Origin: Erysipelotrichaceae bacterium
GTDB lineage: Bacteria > Bacillota_I > Bacilli_A > Erysipelotrichales > Erysipelotrichaceae
Direction of reading: 5' to 3'
Length of the DNA: 5,709 bases
NCBI GenBank assembly: GCA_024709285.1
Contig: JANJWY010000013.1
Location: 1-5,709 of the forward strand
Below the pieces are notes generated by a model. That model was not told where the DNA came from. It saw nothing but the letters and a program-made list of their open reading frames with translations, and did not search any database. Positions 5,423-5,709 of the stretch are shown in pieces (positions within the stretch are counted from its first letter, which is position 1; each line of letters opens with the position of its first letter). Made by a program: the position numbers and the translations under genes.

Positions 5423-5701
5423 ATGCAAAAAACGATGATACTCATCCTGATAGCCATATTACTTGTCGGGTGCGGAAGGTGGCGCAGGGATGATCAGACC
5501 CATGTCGAAGTCGATGAACTGATTGAACAGATCGACCGACTGAAATCAACGGTCGACTCACTCGATGACATCGACGAGGATTTGGTCGTAGACGAAGAAA
5601 TCGGCGTTCAAGTCGATTCACTGCTGCTAGCCATCGACCAATTAGCCACCGTATTTGATTCACTCGAAGATATCGGTGATGAAGACATTTTGCAACCTTA
5701 G
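5423..5701 (+). CDS. Small acidic lipoprotein with an internal duplication (92 aa)
   Basis: The ATG at 5423 has AGAAGG (5411-5416) 6 nt upstream. Residues 1-16 are a short hydrophobic signal ending in the lipobox LVGC, so Cys17 is the predicted lipidated residue and the mature protein would be anchored on the outer face of the membrane. The mature part is very acidic, apart from RWRR just after the Cys, and appears helical. It contains two similar units, residues 30-53 and 64-87, sharing the pattern VDxL...IDxL....DSLxDI (11 of 24 identical without gaps), separated by a short acidic stretch. I do not recognise the family. It begins an operon, since a ribosome binding site for another gene overlaps its stop codon. 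It is divergent from the response-regulator gene, so it may be controlled by that system or may feed back on the kinase's extracytoplasmic domain; both are inference. Confidence 0.85.
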   Translation: MQKTMILILIAILLVGCGRWRRDDQTHVEVDELIEQIDRLKSTVDSLDDIDEDLVVDEEIGVQVDSLLLAIDQLATVFDSLEDIGDEDILQP

Positions 5702-5709
5702 GAGGAAAA
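5701..5709 (+). promoter_or_regulatory. Ribosome binding site of a gene beyond the window
   Basis: GGAGGAAAA runs to the right edge and shares its first base with the TAG stop of the lipoprotein gene. This strong Shine-Dalgarno sequence predicts a start codon within a few bases outside the window, making the lipoprotein the first gene of an operon. Confidence 0.75.

Noticed and set aside
1..5709. CRISPR arrays, insertion sequences, riboswitches and replication origins
   Set aside because: I saw no regularly spaced repeats, transposase, terminal inverted repeats, conserved riboswitch core or DnaA-box cluster on either strand.

Overview
The window looks like a chromosomal piece of a low-to-moderate-GC Gram-positive bacterium (Bacillota, possibly a Clostridia- or Erysipelotrichia-like lineage). 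The basis is a close PyrR homologue, tRNA-Trp and tRNA-Glu sequences close to Bacillus-type tRNAs, strong AGGAGG-like ribosome binding sites, short lipoprotein signal peptides, and TGA used as a stop next to a single CCA-anticodon tRNA-Trp (standard bacterial code). The species cannot be named from the sequence.

Layout. (1) 1-848: the 3' part of an unrecognised plus-strand gene whose start lies outside the window. (2) 849-1168: a tandem 11-bp repeat, an intrinsic terminator, and a minus-strand tRNA-Glu/tRNA-Trp operon with its own promoter. The tRNA-Trp 3' end, the adjacent repeat and a change in strand composition make this a candidate edge of an integrated element, with the unknown gene inside it. 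(3) 1206-1583: a minus-strand gene for a small membrane lipoprotein, with its own promoter and terminator. (4) 1635-3217: divergent from it, a two-gene operon of pyrR and an M42-family metallopeptidase that overlap by 8 bp. (5) 3212-3236: a perfect 22-bp palindrome that is the shared end of the peptidase gene and the convergent histidine kinase gene. (6) 3228-5289, minus strand: an overlapping OmpR-type response regulator and membrane histidine kinase pair. (7) 5290-5709: a divergent promoter region with a 10-bp-spaced direct repeat, then a small acidic lipoprotein with an internally duplicated sequence. A ribosome binding site at the right edge shows that another gene follows.

How the parts may work together. 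The response regulator/kinase pair reads as a sensor of envelope or extracellular conditions, and the divergent lipoprotein operon is its most obvious target because the direct repeat sits just upstream of that operon's -35 box. PyrR and the M42 peptidase are co-transcribed and probably translationally coupled, although their families have no standard joint pathway. PyrR lacks the upstream attenuator leader and neighbouring pyrimidine genes that usually go with its regulatory role. I found no clear evidence of a wholly new system; the most unusual points are the repeat-bearing tRNA boundary, the pyrR-M42 pairing, and the two-component/duplicated-lipoprotein locus.
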